Origin: a virus
IMG/VR virus record: IMGVR_UViG_3300038682_000178
Span: 1 to 38,628 of that record
Length of the DNA stretch: 38,628 nucleotides
Reading direction: 5' to 3' (one strand)
Below, piece after piece: positions 1-6,318 of this stretch (its first letter is position 1; each line of letters begins with the position of its first letter). The position numbers were made by a program, and so were the translations under genes. The notes under the pieces are model-generated. The model worked only from the letters and a program-made list of their open reading frames with translations. It was not told the DNA's origin and did not search any database.

Positions 1-140
1 GTTTACTTTTATTGTTTCGATGTTCATTACTCTACAACCTCCAGTTCTATTCCGGGCACAACAACAGTTACCCCTGAAGTCTCACCCGTTGCCCTTACCT
101 TGCCATCAACAAAGCCGCTGACTCTGAATGTGTCGCAGTC
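1..140. repeat. Left copy of 140-bp terminal redundancy
   Basis: Bases 1-140 are identical to 38466-38605. The left copy holds the first nine codons of the 70-aa gene at 38280-38492 (on the minus strand, bases 1-27) and the 3' two thirds of the 59-aa gene at 27-206. Joining the copies gives uninterrupted genes across the junction, so this is a circular-map overlap rather than a biological duplication. A headful-packaged, circularly permuted genome would give this; a true direct terminal repeat cannot be excluded from sequence alone. Confidence 0.9.
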
Positions 141-206
141 TCCGCCGAGCTCAGTCAGTACAACCGTGTCTCCGCTCATTATTTGTTTTCCGTTTGTGTC
201 GTTCAT
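27..206 (-). CDS. Small hypothetical protein (59 aa)
   Basis: The start is set at the ATG at 204-206, which has an AGGGG ribosome-binding site about 6 nt upstream. A longer in-frame reading to 359 is rejected because that DNA encodes another small protein in a different frame. The product is mostly beta-prone (GDTVVL, FRVSGFVDGKVRATG) and resembles small barrel-like phage proteins, but I recognise no family. Its TAA overlaps the ATG of the next gene (TAATG), which on the circular map is the 70-aa gene at 38280-38492. A truncated copy lies in the right terminal repeat. Confidence 0.75.
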   Translation of the reverse strand: MNDTNGKQIMSGDTVVLTELGGDCDTFRVSGFVDGKVRATGETSGVTVVVPGIELEVVE

Positions 207-217
207 CTCTTCACCCC

Positions 218-352
218 TTATTTTCGGTCCAATATAAGAACGATACCGCCGACCGACAGCATTACCCCGGCTACAATTAGTGACGGCCCGATTCCATGCT
301 GTATTGTGACTCCAAGCCACACCGCTGCTATTCCTGCAAAATAAGCTTCCAT
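218..352 (-). CDS. Small membrane protein with two hydrophobic segments (44 aa)
   Basis: A 44-aa ORF starts at the ATG at 350-352, preceded by a good AGGGGGTG site, and ends 11 nt before the next gene. Residues 3-17 (YFAGIAAVWLGV...) and 23-41 (PSLIVAGVMLSVGGIVLIL) are hydrophobic, with the sequence LDRK at the C-terminus, suggesting a hairpin of two short membrane helices. It lies in the early small-gene operon headed by the XRE regulator. Membrane disruption, superinfection exclusion or an accessory lysis role are possible; no family is recognised. Confidence 0.65.
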   Translation of the reverse strand: MEAYFAGIAAVWLGVTIQHGIGPSLIVAGVMLSVGGIVLILDRK

Positions 353-379
353 TGTTCACCCCCTAGTTAAATAGCTGTG

Positions 380-562
380 TTATTTAGACTCGCGCTTTGC
401 CTGCTTAATCCGTTGCTCGATTAGCATCGATGGCTTTTTGAACTTCCCTTTCTTCCATTCCTCAAGGCCTGCAATGGCATTGTCTTTTGCCTTTGGCTCC
501 TTTGCGCCAGCCCGTATCGCGCCCCTGTATATTTGAACGTAAATAAAATCACTCGGATTCAT
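380..562 (-). CDS. Small basic hypothetical protein (60 aa)
   Basis: A 60-aa, lysine-rich protein (KEPKAKDNA, EEWKKGKFKKP, EQRIKQAKRESK) with no recognised domain. Its start overlaps the end of the upstream gene (549-562), as expected for translational coupling in the operon that begins with the XRE regulator at 997. High charge suggests nucleic-acid or protein binding, but this is inference only. Confidence 0.65.
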   Translation of the reverse strand: MNPSDFIYVQIYRGAIRAGAKEPKAKDNAIAGLEEWKKGKFKKPSMLIEQRIKQAKRESK

Positions 563-797
563 TTTTCACCGCCACGTATTTTCCAGATCTTCCTTTTACC
601 TCAACTCCGTCTATATCCGTTTCAATCCAAACAACGTCAGGATGCGACGTATCCCCGTTCTCCCTCATTCTTACGAATCCTCCGCAAACTTTAATATAAA
701 GCTTATCACCTCGCTTATACCCAGTTGACTGCTTGTATACGCACTTATGTCTAAACACAATTGTTGAGTCTTGTATTGCTGAAAATCCTATGCTCAT
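549..797 (-). CDS. Hypothetical protein (82 aa)
   Basis: An 82-aa protein following the XRE regulator gene with an ATGA-type overlap (794-797). It is beta-rich, with three cysteine/histidine-containing stretches (FRHKCVYKQ, IKVCGGFVR) and a C-terminal charged tail. No family is recognised. Its position as second gene of a promoter-proximal early operon suggests early expression. Confidence 0.65.
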   Translation of the reverse strand: MSIGFSAIQDSTIVFRHKCVYKQSTGYKRGDKLYIKVCGGFVRMRENGDTSHPDVVWIETDIDGVEVKGRSGKYVAVKNESE

Positions 798-997
798 TTT
801 TCACCCCACGAAATAAACTCTGATAGCTTTACATTGAATATTCCCGACATCTTTTCGGCCTGTCGTAAGCTAATGTCTCGCTTGCCTTTCTTGATATTGC
901 TAATGTATGCAGGCGATGTCCTCATCTGTCTAGCGAGATCTACACCGCTAAGCTTGCTTTTATGCATACCTGTTGCAATTGATAGCCCTATATCCAT
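794..997 (-). CDS. XRE-family helix-turn-helix regulator (67 aa)
   Basis: A single-domain HTH protein. The core GVDLARQMRTSPAYISNIKKGKRDISLRQAEKMSGIF (about residues 18-52) has the lambda Cro/CI pattern: LAxxMxxSxxYIS as helices 2-3 followed by the conserved KGKR turn. At 67 aa there is no cleavable C-terminal domain, so it is Cro-like in size. The ATG at 995-997 follows an AGAGGAG site that can pair with a nearby CCTCT. It is the first gene behind a good sigma70 promoter (1025-1053) whose -35 lies in an 8-bp-armed dyad, so autoregulation is likely by inference. Confidence 0.85.
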   Translation of the reverse strand: MDIGLSIATGMHKSKLSGVDLARQMRTSPAYISNIKKGKRDISLRQAEKMSGIFNVKLSEFISWGEK

Positions 998-1005
998 AAC
1001 TCACT

Positions 1006-1020
1006 CCTCTACTAAAGAGG
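1006..1020 (-). promoter_or_regulatory. Small hairpin over the leader of the XRE gene
   Basis: On the minus strand CCTCT-TTAGT-AGAGG forms a 5-bp stem that covers the AGAGG of the ribosome-binding site for the 997 start. It could modulate translation of the regulator. The short stem makes this tentative. Confidence 0.3.
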
Positions 1021-1024
1021 TTTA

Positions 1025-1062
1025 AATATAAACCATAGCGGTGCTTATGTAAACCATAAGCA
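1025..1062 (-). promoter_or_regulatory. Promoter with overlapping operator dyad for the XRE operon
   Basis: Minus strand: -35 TTTACA (1048-1053), 17-nt spacer, -10 TATATT (1025-1030). The -35 sits in a perfect inverted repeat with 8-bp arms, TGCTTATG / CATAAGCA (1042-1049 and 1055-1062). In addition TAAACCATA occurs directly repeated at 1029-1037 and 1050-1058, 21 bp (two helical turns) apart. The geometry is that of an autorepressed phage promoter; the likely ligand is the XRE protein encoded immediately downstream. Confidence 0.75.
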
Positions 1063-1074
1063 TTATTACAGGCG

Positions 1075-1109
1075 CAAAAAAGCCCGGTAGGGGTAATCTG
1101 ACCGGGCTT
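1075..1109 (-). terminator. Intrinsic terminator after the lysis genes
   Basis: Stem AAGCCCGGT (1080-1088) pairs with ACCGGGCTT (1101-1109), loop 12 nt, followed on the minus strand by a run of six T. It lies 54 bases downstream of the lytic transglycosylase stop and just upstream of the XRE promoter, so it separates the Cro-holin-endolysin transcript from the XRE operon. Confidence 0.85.
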
Positions 1110-1162
1110 CGTTGCATTCAGGGATAGAGATGAACTGACTGAATGCGGTTAGTATAGCTGTT

Positions 1163-1618
1163 TCATTTCTCAGTGCAATACTTCACGTAGTTATCTATAA
1201 ATTCTGACTCTGTAGCTTTTCCCAGCGGGGTGTTGTAGTGCTCCTTGTAATAGCGAGCCATTAGCGGAACTTCGTTTGGGAGCTTGCCAGGACATCGCAA
1301 ATAGTGGATTCTCGCCATCATTGCTGCATATTTATAGTTCCATGCTAATTCTTGAGCTTGCTGGAATACGGAGTTCTCGCGAACTTTAGCAGCTAGATCA
1401 GGCTTATACTTAAGGTAGTTATTCCAGATATCGTCATGAGTTGCTGGCTCCATCTGAAATATGCCTAATGCCGGCCCTGTAATTTGTTTTACAAAATAGC
1501 CTAATGCTGATTCCTGAGCAGCTGTACCCATTAATAACTCTACAGCTTCTTCTGAGTAAGCATCGATAGCTTCCAGTGCTGGAACAATAATACATTTTCT
1601 AAGTTGGTCTTGGTTCAT
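1163..1618 (-). CDS. Lytic transglycosylase-type endolysin (151 aa)
   Basis: The segment GTAAQESALGYFVKQ...ALGIFQMEP (residues 31-58) has the SLT/goose-lysozyme-like signature: a catalytic glutamate in QESALG (E36), then the GIFQMEP strand that forms the substrate groove. It would cleave murein glycan strands at the end of infection. No signal peptide is visible, so it should depend on the holin encoded immediately upstream (ATGA overlap at 1615-1618). At 151 aa it is a single-domain enzyme with no cell-wall-binding module. A virion-borne role is less likely given the holin neighbour. Confidence 0.8.
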   Translation of the reverse strand: MNQDQLRKCIIVPALEAIDAYSEEAVELLMGTAAQESALGYFVKQITGPALGIFQMEPATHDDIWNNYLKYKPDLAAKVRENSVFQQAQELAWNYKYAAMMARIHYLRCPGKLPNEVPLMARYYKEHYNTPLGKATESEFIDNYVKYCTEK

Positions 1619-2061
1619 CTTCTTGCTACCCCTCCAAGTTTCTCAGCAGAGCGAACAGCCGCACCGCCTAGCAATAATGTAACCAGTTGCCACAAGCCCG
1701 TATCGCCAACTGGATAGTTTGGCAAAACACCACCGCCAGCCTTTATTAGCTCGTAGCACTGATATAGCCATAATCCCGCCCCCGTCATATACTGAGGCAC
1801 GAAATATAGAAAAGCAGCTATTACAGCAACCCAGCCCAATGCTGGCCGCCAGCCAGACACGAATAGTGAAGCGCTTTGTGCATTCAATACGTTCAGTTGA
1901 TGCGCCCATTTATCAGGATTCTGCCTAATCCGCGCCATTGCTTCAGCACGAGACAATCTTTCATCATCACTGGTAAATAGCTTGTCAACCACATTCCCGG
2001 TCTGCTCTATAGCATTGCCTGTTGCTTCAATGCTTTTACTTGCTCCAAACCATCCCATCAT
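1615..2061 (-). CDS. Holin, 3TM family (148 aa)
   Basis: Matches the pattern of the 'holin of 3TMs' family: an amphipathic N-terminal region, then GWRPALGWVAVIAAFLYFVP (about residues 70-89), a middle hydrophobic stretch (GAGLWLYQCYELI), and the C-terminal LWQLVTLLLGGAAVRSAEKL. It would form the inner-membrane lesion that releases the endolysin encoded just downstream. The ATG at 2059-2061 overlaps the upstream TGA; a second ATG at 2056-2058 is better spaced from GAGGG, giving one residue less. Such closely spaced dual starts are known in holins. Confidence 0.8.
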   Translation of the reverse strand: MMGWFGASKSIEATGNAIEQTGNVVDKLFTSDDERLSRAEAMARIRQNPDKWAHQLNVLNAQSASLFVSGWRPALGWVAVIAAFLYFVPQYMTGAGLWLYQCYELIKAGGGVLPNYPVGDTGLWQLVTLLLGGAAVRSAEKLGGVARR

Positions 2062-2405
2062 TTACCCTCTTTTTTAACTTCGGATTCTAGTATTAAATTA
2101 AGTCGGTCAACCGGAGATTGATCGAATGTCATGCTATAAGTCCTGTCTGTTGTCACTACTGTTATTAGCTCTCTGGGGATATTGTGATTAACAACGCCGC
2201 CTGCATTCGCTATTTGAATCAGCAACTTCTCCGACAGTATTTTAAATTTTTCCCCCCTAATCCTCGGCGTGTGCTGATTTAACTCGAGAGCAAGATCAAG
2301 AGTGCTAATCCCGTAAAAATTACACCAGTCTTCTATCGGCACATCGACCCCATTAATATTGTTATTGTTTGCCTTATTAGCCCTGCTTCGCCCCCAATCG
2401 TCCAT
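2058..2405 (-). CDS. Hypothetical protein between Cro-like gene and holin (115 aa)
   Basis: A 115-aa protein coupled to both neighbours (TAATG overlap with the Cro-like gene, ATGA with the holin). It has an N-terminal Asn-rich stretch (KANNNNING), a predicted helical middle containing WCNFYGISTLDLALELNQ, which has a weak helix-turn-helix look, and a charged C-terminus (ESEVKKEGK). No family is recognised. Its place in the promoter-proximal repressor/lysis operon fits either a regulator or a host-takeover protein. Confidence 0.65.
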   Translation of the reverse strand: MDDWGRSRANKANNNNINGVDVPIEDWCNFYGISTLDLALELNQHTPRIRGEKFKILSEKLLIQIANAGGVVNHNIPRELITVVTTDRTYSMTFDQSPVDRLNLILESEVKKEGK

Positions 2406-2620
2406 TAAATTACCCTATGAGGACCTGGCAGGCTGCTTAGCAAAAAATGCTTTTCAAGCCCGCTAGCAGTAACAACACGCCCGCACTCATCTTTCCAGTC
2501 GATAACAACGGTAGCACCGCTATCAATGTAATCGCGAACAGACCTACGCTGCACGCCGATAGCACCCGCCATCTTTGACTGTGATATTTCAGTCTGTAAT
2601 AAAAAATCTCTAAGCAGCAT
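2405..2620 (-). CDS. Cro-like transcriptional regulator (71 aa)
   Basis: A 71-aa protein whose N-terminal half (LLQTEISQSKMAGAIGVQRRSVRDYIDSG) fits a Cro-type helix-turn-helix: Q-x-x-MAxxIGV followed by RRSVRDYI as recognition helix. The C-terminus (VVIDWKDECGRVV) is beta-like, as in Cro. The ATG at 2618-2620 follows GGAGG. Transcription starts from a TATAAT promoter that overlaps one of the direct-repeat operators (2649-2689), which points to control of the divergent recombination operon and of itself. Confidence 0.7.
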   Translation of the reverse strand: MLLRDFLLQTEISQSKMAGAIGVQRRSVRDYIDSGATVVIDWKDECGRVVTASGLEKHFLLSSLPGPHRVI

Positions 2621-2639
2621 AAATCCTCCAGTTTTATAA

Positions 2640-2689
2640 ATTATACTTTACAAATCGGGCGGCGTCTATTAATCTATACAAATCGGGCG
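2640..2689. promoter_or_regulatory. Divergent control region with repeated operators
   Basis: For the minus strand there is TATAAT (2640-2645) with a 17-nt spacer to TAGACG as a weak -35. TACAAATCGGGCG occurs as a perfect 13-bp direct repeat at 2649-2661 and 2677-2689 (28 bp apart), lying over the minus promoter. A third, 10-bp copy (AAATCGGGCG) is inside the first plus-strand ORF at 2794-2803. For the plus strand, TTTACA (2647-2652) with a weak TAATCT 17 nt downstream is a tentative promoter. The repeats are probable binding sites for the Cro-like or XRE protein. Confidence 0.65.
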
Positions 2690-2734
2690 TTAGATCGCCT
2701 TGCAAGCTGACTAATTAATAAAAGGGGTAATGAG

Positions 2735-2848
2735 ATGGAAAATCAGAAAGCAATGGCTTCATACAAAGACATTCCGGTTCTTGAGCGGCTGAGAAATCGG
2801 GCGAAAGCTATTATTGAATTTAAAATTAGAATGGGGGTGCAGGGATGA
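2735..2848 (+). CDS. Leader ORF of the recombination operon (37 aa)
   Basis: A 37-aa ORF starts at the ATG at 2735 behind AAGGGG and ends with a TGA that overlaps the ATG of the ERF gene (ATGA), so the two are translationally coupled. The product is helical and basic (VLERLRNRAKAIIEFKIRMG). It contains the third copy of the operator-like decamer. No family recognised; it may act mainly as a coupling leader. Confidence 0.6.
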   Translation: MENQKAMASYKDIPVLERLRNRAKAIIEFKIRMGVQG

Positions 2849-3441
2849 GCGACTTGAATATTTATCAGCGAATTAACGCAGTAATGAAAGAAGTCACCTA
2901 CGTGCAGAAAGATAAAGCTGTATCTGGTGGCGGTGCAAATTACAAGGCGGTTACTCATGATCAAGTTGTTTCTGTAATCCGATCAGCATTAGTTGCTCAC
3001 GGAATTGTTATAGAGACATCACAAGAGTCCGGCGAATTTATCGTAATGCGAGATTTAAACGCGACTCCTCAGCCGGTTAAGATGGGGCTGTATCAGGGTA
3101 GATACAACGTAAAGCTGATCAATATAGACAAGCCAGATGATAAGGTGTCTGTGTTCGTTGATGCGCATGCTCAGGATAATGGCGACAAAGCACCTGGCAA
3201 GTGCATTACCTATGCGGTTAAGACAGCCATGCTTAAATTGTTTTGCCTTGAGACTGGAGAAAATGACGAAAGTCGAGCCAGTAATGACGACATGGATCTG
3301 TCTGGATGGGTTGCTCCGATAATGTCAGCTGGAACAATCGAGGAGCTGGATGGGCTGTTTGAGCAAGCCCAAAGAGCTGGGCTGATAAAGCCACTTTTTC
3401 AAAGTTTTAGAGCAAGACGAAAGGAACTAGGGGGTCAGTAA
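2845..3441 (+). CDS. erf: ERF-family single-strand annealing protein (198 aa)
   Basis: The N-terminal half matches the ERF superfamily of phage annealing recombinases: IYQRINAVMKEVTYVQKDK (residues 5-23), the central ANYKAVTHDQVVSVIRSALVAHGI, and the conserved CITYAVKTAMLKLFCLETGENDE (about 118-140). It would anneal complementary single strands made by the exonuclease encoded next (TAATG overlap at 3439-3443) for recombination and for circularising or concatemerising the genome. Length is typical of the family (about 200 aa). Confidence 0.88.
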   Translation: MSDLNIYQRINAVMKEVTYVQKDKAVSGGGANYKAVTHDQVVSVIRSALVAHGIVIETSQESGEFIVMRDLNATPQPVKMGLYQGRYNVKLINIDKPDDKVSVFVDAHAQDNGDKAPGKCITYAVKTAMLKLFCLETGENDESRASNDDMDLSGWVAPIMSAGTIEELDGLFEQAQRAGLIKPLFQSFRARRKELGGQ

Positions 3442-4055
3442 TGCATATCTTGTATGACGAGCAAGGGTCTGACGAATGGCACGCATCTCGACTTGGTGTT
3501 GCTACTGCATCATGCTTTAACGAAATAATGACGACTAAGCAGCTTAAGCGGGCAAAGTCTCAGTACATCTACCTTCTGGCAGCCGAGGCAATTACCGGCG
3601 ATCGACAAGACGACGATTTTGATAACAAGCACATGCAGAGAGGCCGAGAGTTAGAGCCGGAGGCTATTGCGTGGTATGAGTATCAGAACAGTGTTGAAGT
3701 TGTTCAGTGCGGCCTGTGCTTGGCTCATGAGGGTGGATTGTATGGAATGTCCCCCGATGGCCTAATAGGTGAAAACGGAGGCCTTGAAATAAAGGCACCT
3801 GAACTTAAAAGGCATCTAAAATACAAAGCCGAAGGCGTTGTTCCTGACGAGTACCTGCATCAAGTTTACGGGTGCCTTTATGTCTCTGGTCGCTACTGGT
3901 GGGACTTTATGAGCTATCACACAAAGTCACAGCCGCTTGTTGTTCGCACGACTAAGGACGATCCTGCTTATGTAAAATGGGCCGCTGCTTTTGATAAAGT
4001 GCTGCCAGAATTTCTAACCGATCTGAAAAAGATCATTCAAAGTGAGAGTGAATAA
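3441..4055 (+). CDS. YqaJ/lambda-exonuclease-like recombination nuclease (204 aa)
   Basis: Shows the PD-(D/E)XK core of YqaJ-type viral recombinases: SDEWHASRLG with A(T)ASCFNEI (residues 10-30), MQRGRELEPEAIAWY (65-79), GMSPDGLI (D106), LEIKAP (E116, K118) and a following Q in YLHQVYG (Q141). It would resect dsDNA 5'-3' to provide single strands for the ERF protein encoded just upstream, the classic exonuclease-annealase pair. Length is normal for the phage form. Confidence 0.88.
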   Translation: MHILYDEQGSDEWHASRLGVATASCFNEIMTTKQLKRAKSQYIYLLAAEAITGDRQDDDFDNKHMQRGRELEPEAIAWYEYQNSVEVVQCGLCLAHEGGLYGMSPDGLIGENGGLEIKAPELKRHLKYKAEGVVPDEYLHQVYGCLYVSGRYWWDFMSYHTKSQPLVVRTTKDDPAYVKWAAAFDKVLPEFLTDLKKIIQSESE

Positions 4056-4421
4056 ATGAGCAACCAACCATTAGATAAAGGCCGCTATGTTGCGGTAGTT
4101 GAGCAATACCAAAGCCGTGAGTTAGACCAAGGCGGGCAGCCTAAAATGAAAAATAAGTATCTAACCATTGGCGAAGCAACAAAATGGCCCGGTCAAAACG
4201 GTTCGCCTGATTACGTTTCAATCAAGCAGTATTTGAATCCGCCTAAACTGCCATGTGAGACTAAAATATTCTGGGATAGTGAGCAGCAAGATCAACAGCA
4301 GGCACCGCAGCAGCCAGGTTATCAGCAGTCACCGCCGCAATACCACAACCAACCGCCGCAGCACACAACTCCACCACCTCAAGGCTATCCGCCTAATGGC
4401 TACGGAAGCCAGAGAGGGTAA
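4056..4421 (+). CDS. Pro/Gln-rich SSB-like hypothetical protein (121 aa)
   Basis: Residues 1-75 form a small beta-rich domain (GRYVAVVEQYQSRE, KYLTIGEATKWPG, DYVSIKQYLN). Residues 78-121 are a low-complexity tail rich in Q, P, Y and G, similar to the linker of bacterial SSB but ending in GYGSQRG rather than the acidic DDDIPF tip. It is the last gene of the recombination block, one base after the nuclease stop. A single-strand-binding or annealing helper function is inferred from context; the absence of the acidic tip means it may not recruit host SSB partners. Confidence 0.65.
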   Translation: MSNQPLDKGRYVAVVEQYQSRELDQGGQPKMKNKYLTIGEATKWPGQNGSPDYVSIKQYLNPPKLPCETKIFWDSEQQDQQQAPQQPGYQQSPPQYHNQPPQHTTPPPQGYPPNGYGSQRG

Positions 4422-4444
4422 GGAAAAGCGGGTGTGAGCCCGCT
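4420..4444 (-). terminator. Hairpin at the convergent ends
   Basis: AGCGGG (4427-4432) pairs with CCCGCT (4439-4444), loop 6 nt. On the minus strand the stem is followed by TTTTCCTT, so it may terminate the late transcript; the tailspike TAG is partly in the stem. On the plus strand there is no T-run. It lies where the recombination and late operons converge. Confidence 0.55.
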
Positions 4445-6314
4445 ATGCTGTTATCAGGCCTAGGCTGACTAGTGCTGCATGAATTCCGGCAGCTGTAACT
4501 GGCACCCCAGTTGGCTGGGTAGTGCCTGAATCACCAAAAAATCCGAGAGTTCCGGTTGGTGCCAATCTAAGCCCGTTATCTCCAAATACATTCAGCCTCC
4601 CAGTTGTTGTTTCGACCTCAATCACGCCGAGTCGAACAGGGGCTCCCCCGACCGTTGCGTGAATCTCTAGTCTAGTTGTTGTTGAATCTGCGTTTGAACC
4701 AATATCTACAACCTCAATTTGAGAAAGTCTATCATCAACACCATTTATTGTTGTTGATGTTCTGCCGTTCTCGTATGTGAAGTTTTGGAGAATATTTACT
4801 CCTGCGGCGGCAATCTCTCTAGTCGGTGTTTTAAGCAGATTGGTAACAGAACCAAGAGACGACAGCGACCCTATCGTTAATGCAATGCTGTGAGTAGTAC
4901 CCGCACCGGCACGCTCTATTACGTTTATTATATTATCAGTTATTGCTGGTCCTGCTCTAAATTCCAGATGGTCAATTGAAACAATCGGGCCACCGAGCGG
5001 TCGAGTGCCGTCATCAAACAATCGTATAACGTCAGTCTCATGATATTCACAGTAAATAGCGTCGATGTGTAGTCCTGGGTTATCGACAGGCTGTATTCCA
5101 CCTGTGCTGTCGTTTATCCAGTCTATCCCTACATCAGCATGCTCTAGGTTTAACAGTCCTATATGAACGCCAGCGCAATTTCTAATACGCATATTTGTTC
5201 CGACGTATGCTGTGTTCCCAGAATCCCTCCCTCCGTTGAATCTTAGTTCATTGAACATTAAAGAGGAGCCACGGAATATATCAAGACCTACAGAATTTGA
5301 TCCTATTTGAGTAAATGAAACTCTACCAACAGCTGCTAGAGTATTAACTCTATACAACTGGAGGCCGATGCAGTTATCAACAACTAGACCGTTCATTTGA
5401 AATGACATATTGTCAATAAATACGCCGTCAATATCGTCATTTGTATTATTCATTCTGATGATAGGAGTGCCAGACGGTCCAAACGCGTCTAGTGGGACGT
5501 TGTTAGTAGAAATGCTCCCTGAGCCGTTCAAAAATATAAATACAGGAACATTTACAGTTGATAGATAGCCAAAATTCCCAGCAGGAACATCTACTTTAAA
5601 TATCGAATTTGACCTGGCAAAATCTACTGCATTTTGCAGTGCTGGAGAGTTGTTTGTACCTGTCCAGCTTGAAGGTATACCAAATCCGTTTAACACCGGT
5701 GTTGCATCACCTACCATCCCGAAAGCGCCAGCATCTACCGACACAGCTGAAGAGTATTCCCAAACATTCCCAGCAGCATCAACAAGCTGCCCATTTGACC
5801 CAAGTACGGTAACAGGGCCAACGGTTGGAGTTCCGCCAGTGGCAACGATAGTCCACTGAGCGCCGCCCTTTGCTACCTCTGGAGCCACAAGCCTGAAAGA
5901 TGCCGTTTCTGCAGTCGTGCCAACTGGATATCCTGTTGTATTAGCGATTAGATCGGATACGGCTGGGAATTTGGTGTTATCTAGCGCTATTTTAGTTGCA
6001 GGCGCTGTAATATCATCAGCGATTTTTACAGCATTAGAAGTGTCGTTTGCATCTGCCTCTGCTGCCGTAGGAAAAAGAAATGCATCATATGCTGCATTAA
6101 TGAACGGGATAAAAATAACGTCCCCAGCTGTTTTTATGAACCCAGCGGGGACAGTGCCGCCAGCCGATATCTCAGCTTTAGCAAGCGTTACCGCGCCGCT
6201 AGAGTCTGTAGCCATTGCTAGCGGTGTTGTTGTCCCCTGCTCGTAAAACTTGAGCCAATAGTTTGGATAGTCTTCTATTGGGTCACTTAGCCCAGATACT
6301 GCGCCGTATGCCAT
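4443..6314 (-). CDS. Tailspike / receptor-binding protein (623 aa)
   Basis: The ATG at 6312-6314 is preferred: GGTGA precedes it and the upstream gene ends 5 nt earlier; a longer reading to 6365 would overlap that gene by 47 bp. Residues 1-110 resemble the virion-attachment head of podoviral spikes (PNYWLKFYEQGTTTPLAMA, FIPFINAAYDAFLFPTAAEADA). The middle (about 240-470) is repetitive and beta-helix-like (FIDNMSFQMNGLVVDN, GVHIGLLNLEHADVG), typical of glycan-binding or glycan-degrading spikes. The C-terminus (NVFGDNGLRLAPTGTLGFFG) is a likely trimerisation cap. No catalytic residues can be assigned. Confidence 0.82.
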   Translation of the reverse strand: MAYGAVSGLSDPIEDYPNYWLKFYEQGTTTPLAMATDSSGAVTLAKAEISAGGTVPAGFIKTAGDVIFIPFINAAYDAFLFPTAAEADANDTSNAVKIADDITAPATKIALDNTKFPAVSDLIANTTGYPVGTTAETASFRLVAPEVAKGGAQWTIVATGGTPTVGPVTVLGSNGQLVDAAGNVWEYSSAVSVDAGAFGMVGDATPVLNGFGIPSSWTGTNNSPALQNAVDFARSNSIFKVDVPAGNFGYLSTVNVPVFIFLNGSGSISTNNVPLDAFGPSGTPIIRMNNTNDDIDGVFIDNMSFQMNGLVVDNCIGLQLYRVNTLAAVGRVSFTQIGSNSVGLDIFRGSSLMFNELRFNGGRDSGNTAYVGTNMRIRNCAGVHIGLLNLEHADVGIDWINDSTGGIQPVDNPGLHIDAIYCEYHETDVIRLFDDGTRPLGGPIVSIDHLEFRAGPAITDNIINVIERAGAGTTHSIALTIGSLSSLGSVTNLLKTPTREIAAAGVNILQNFTYENGRTSTTINGVDDRLSQIEVVDIGSNADSTTTRLEIHATVGGAPVRLGVIEVETTTGRLNVFGDNGLRLAPTGTLGFFGDSGTTQPTGVPVTAAGIHAALVSLGLITA

Positions 6315-6318
6315 ATTT

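Noticed and set aside
207-359. N-terminal extension of the 59-aa gene (open to 359)
   Set aside because: The same DNA encodes a 44-aa membrane protein in another frame with a good ribosome-binding site, and the shorter form has its own AGGGG site.
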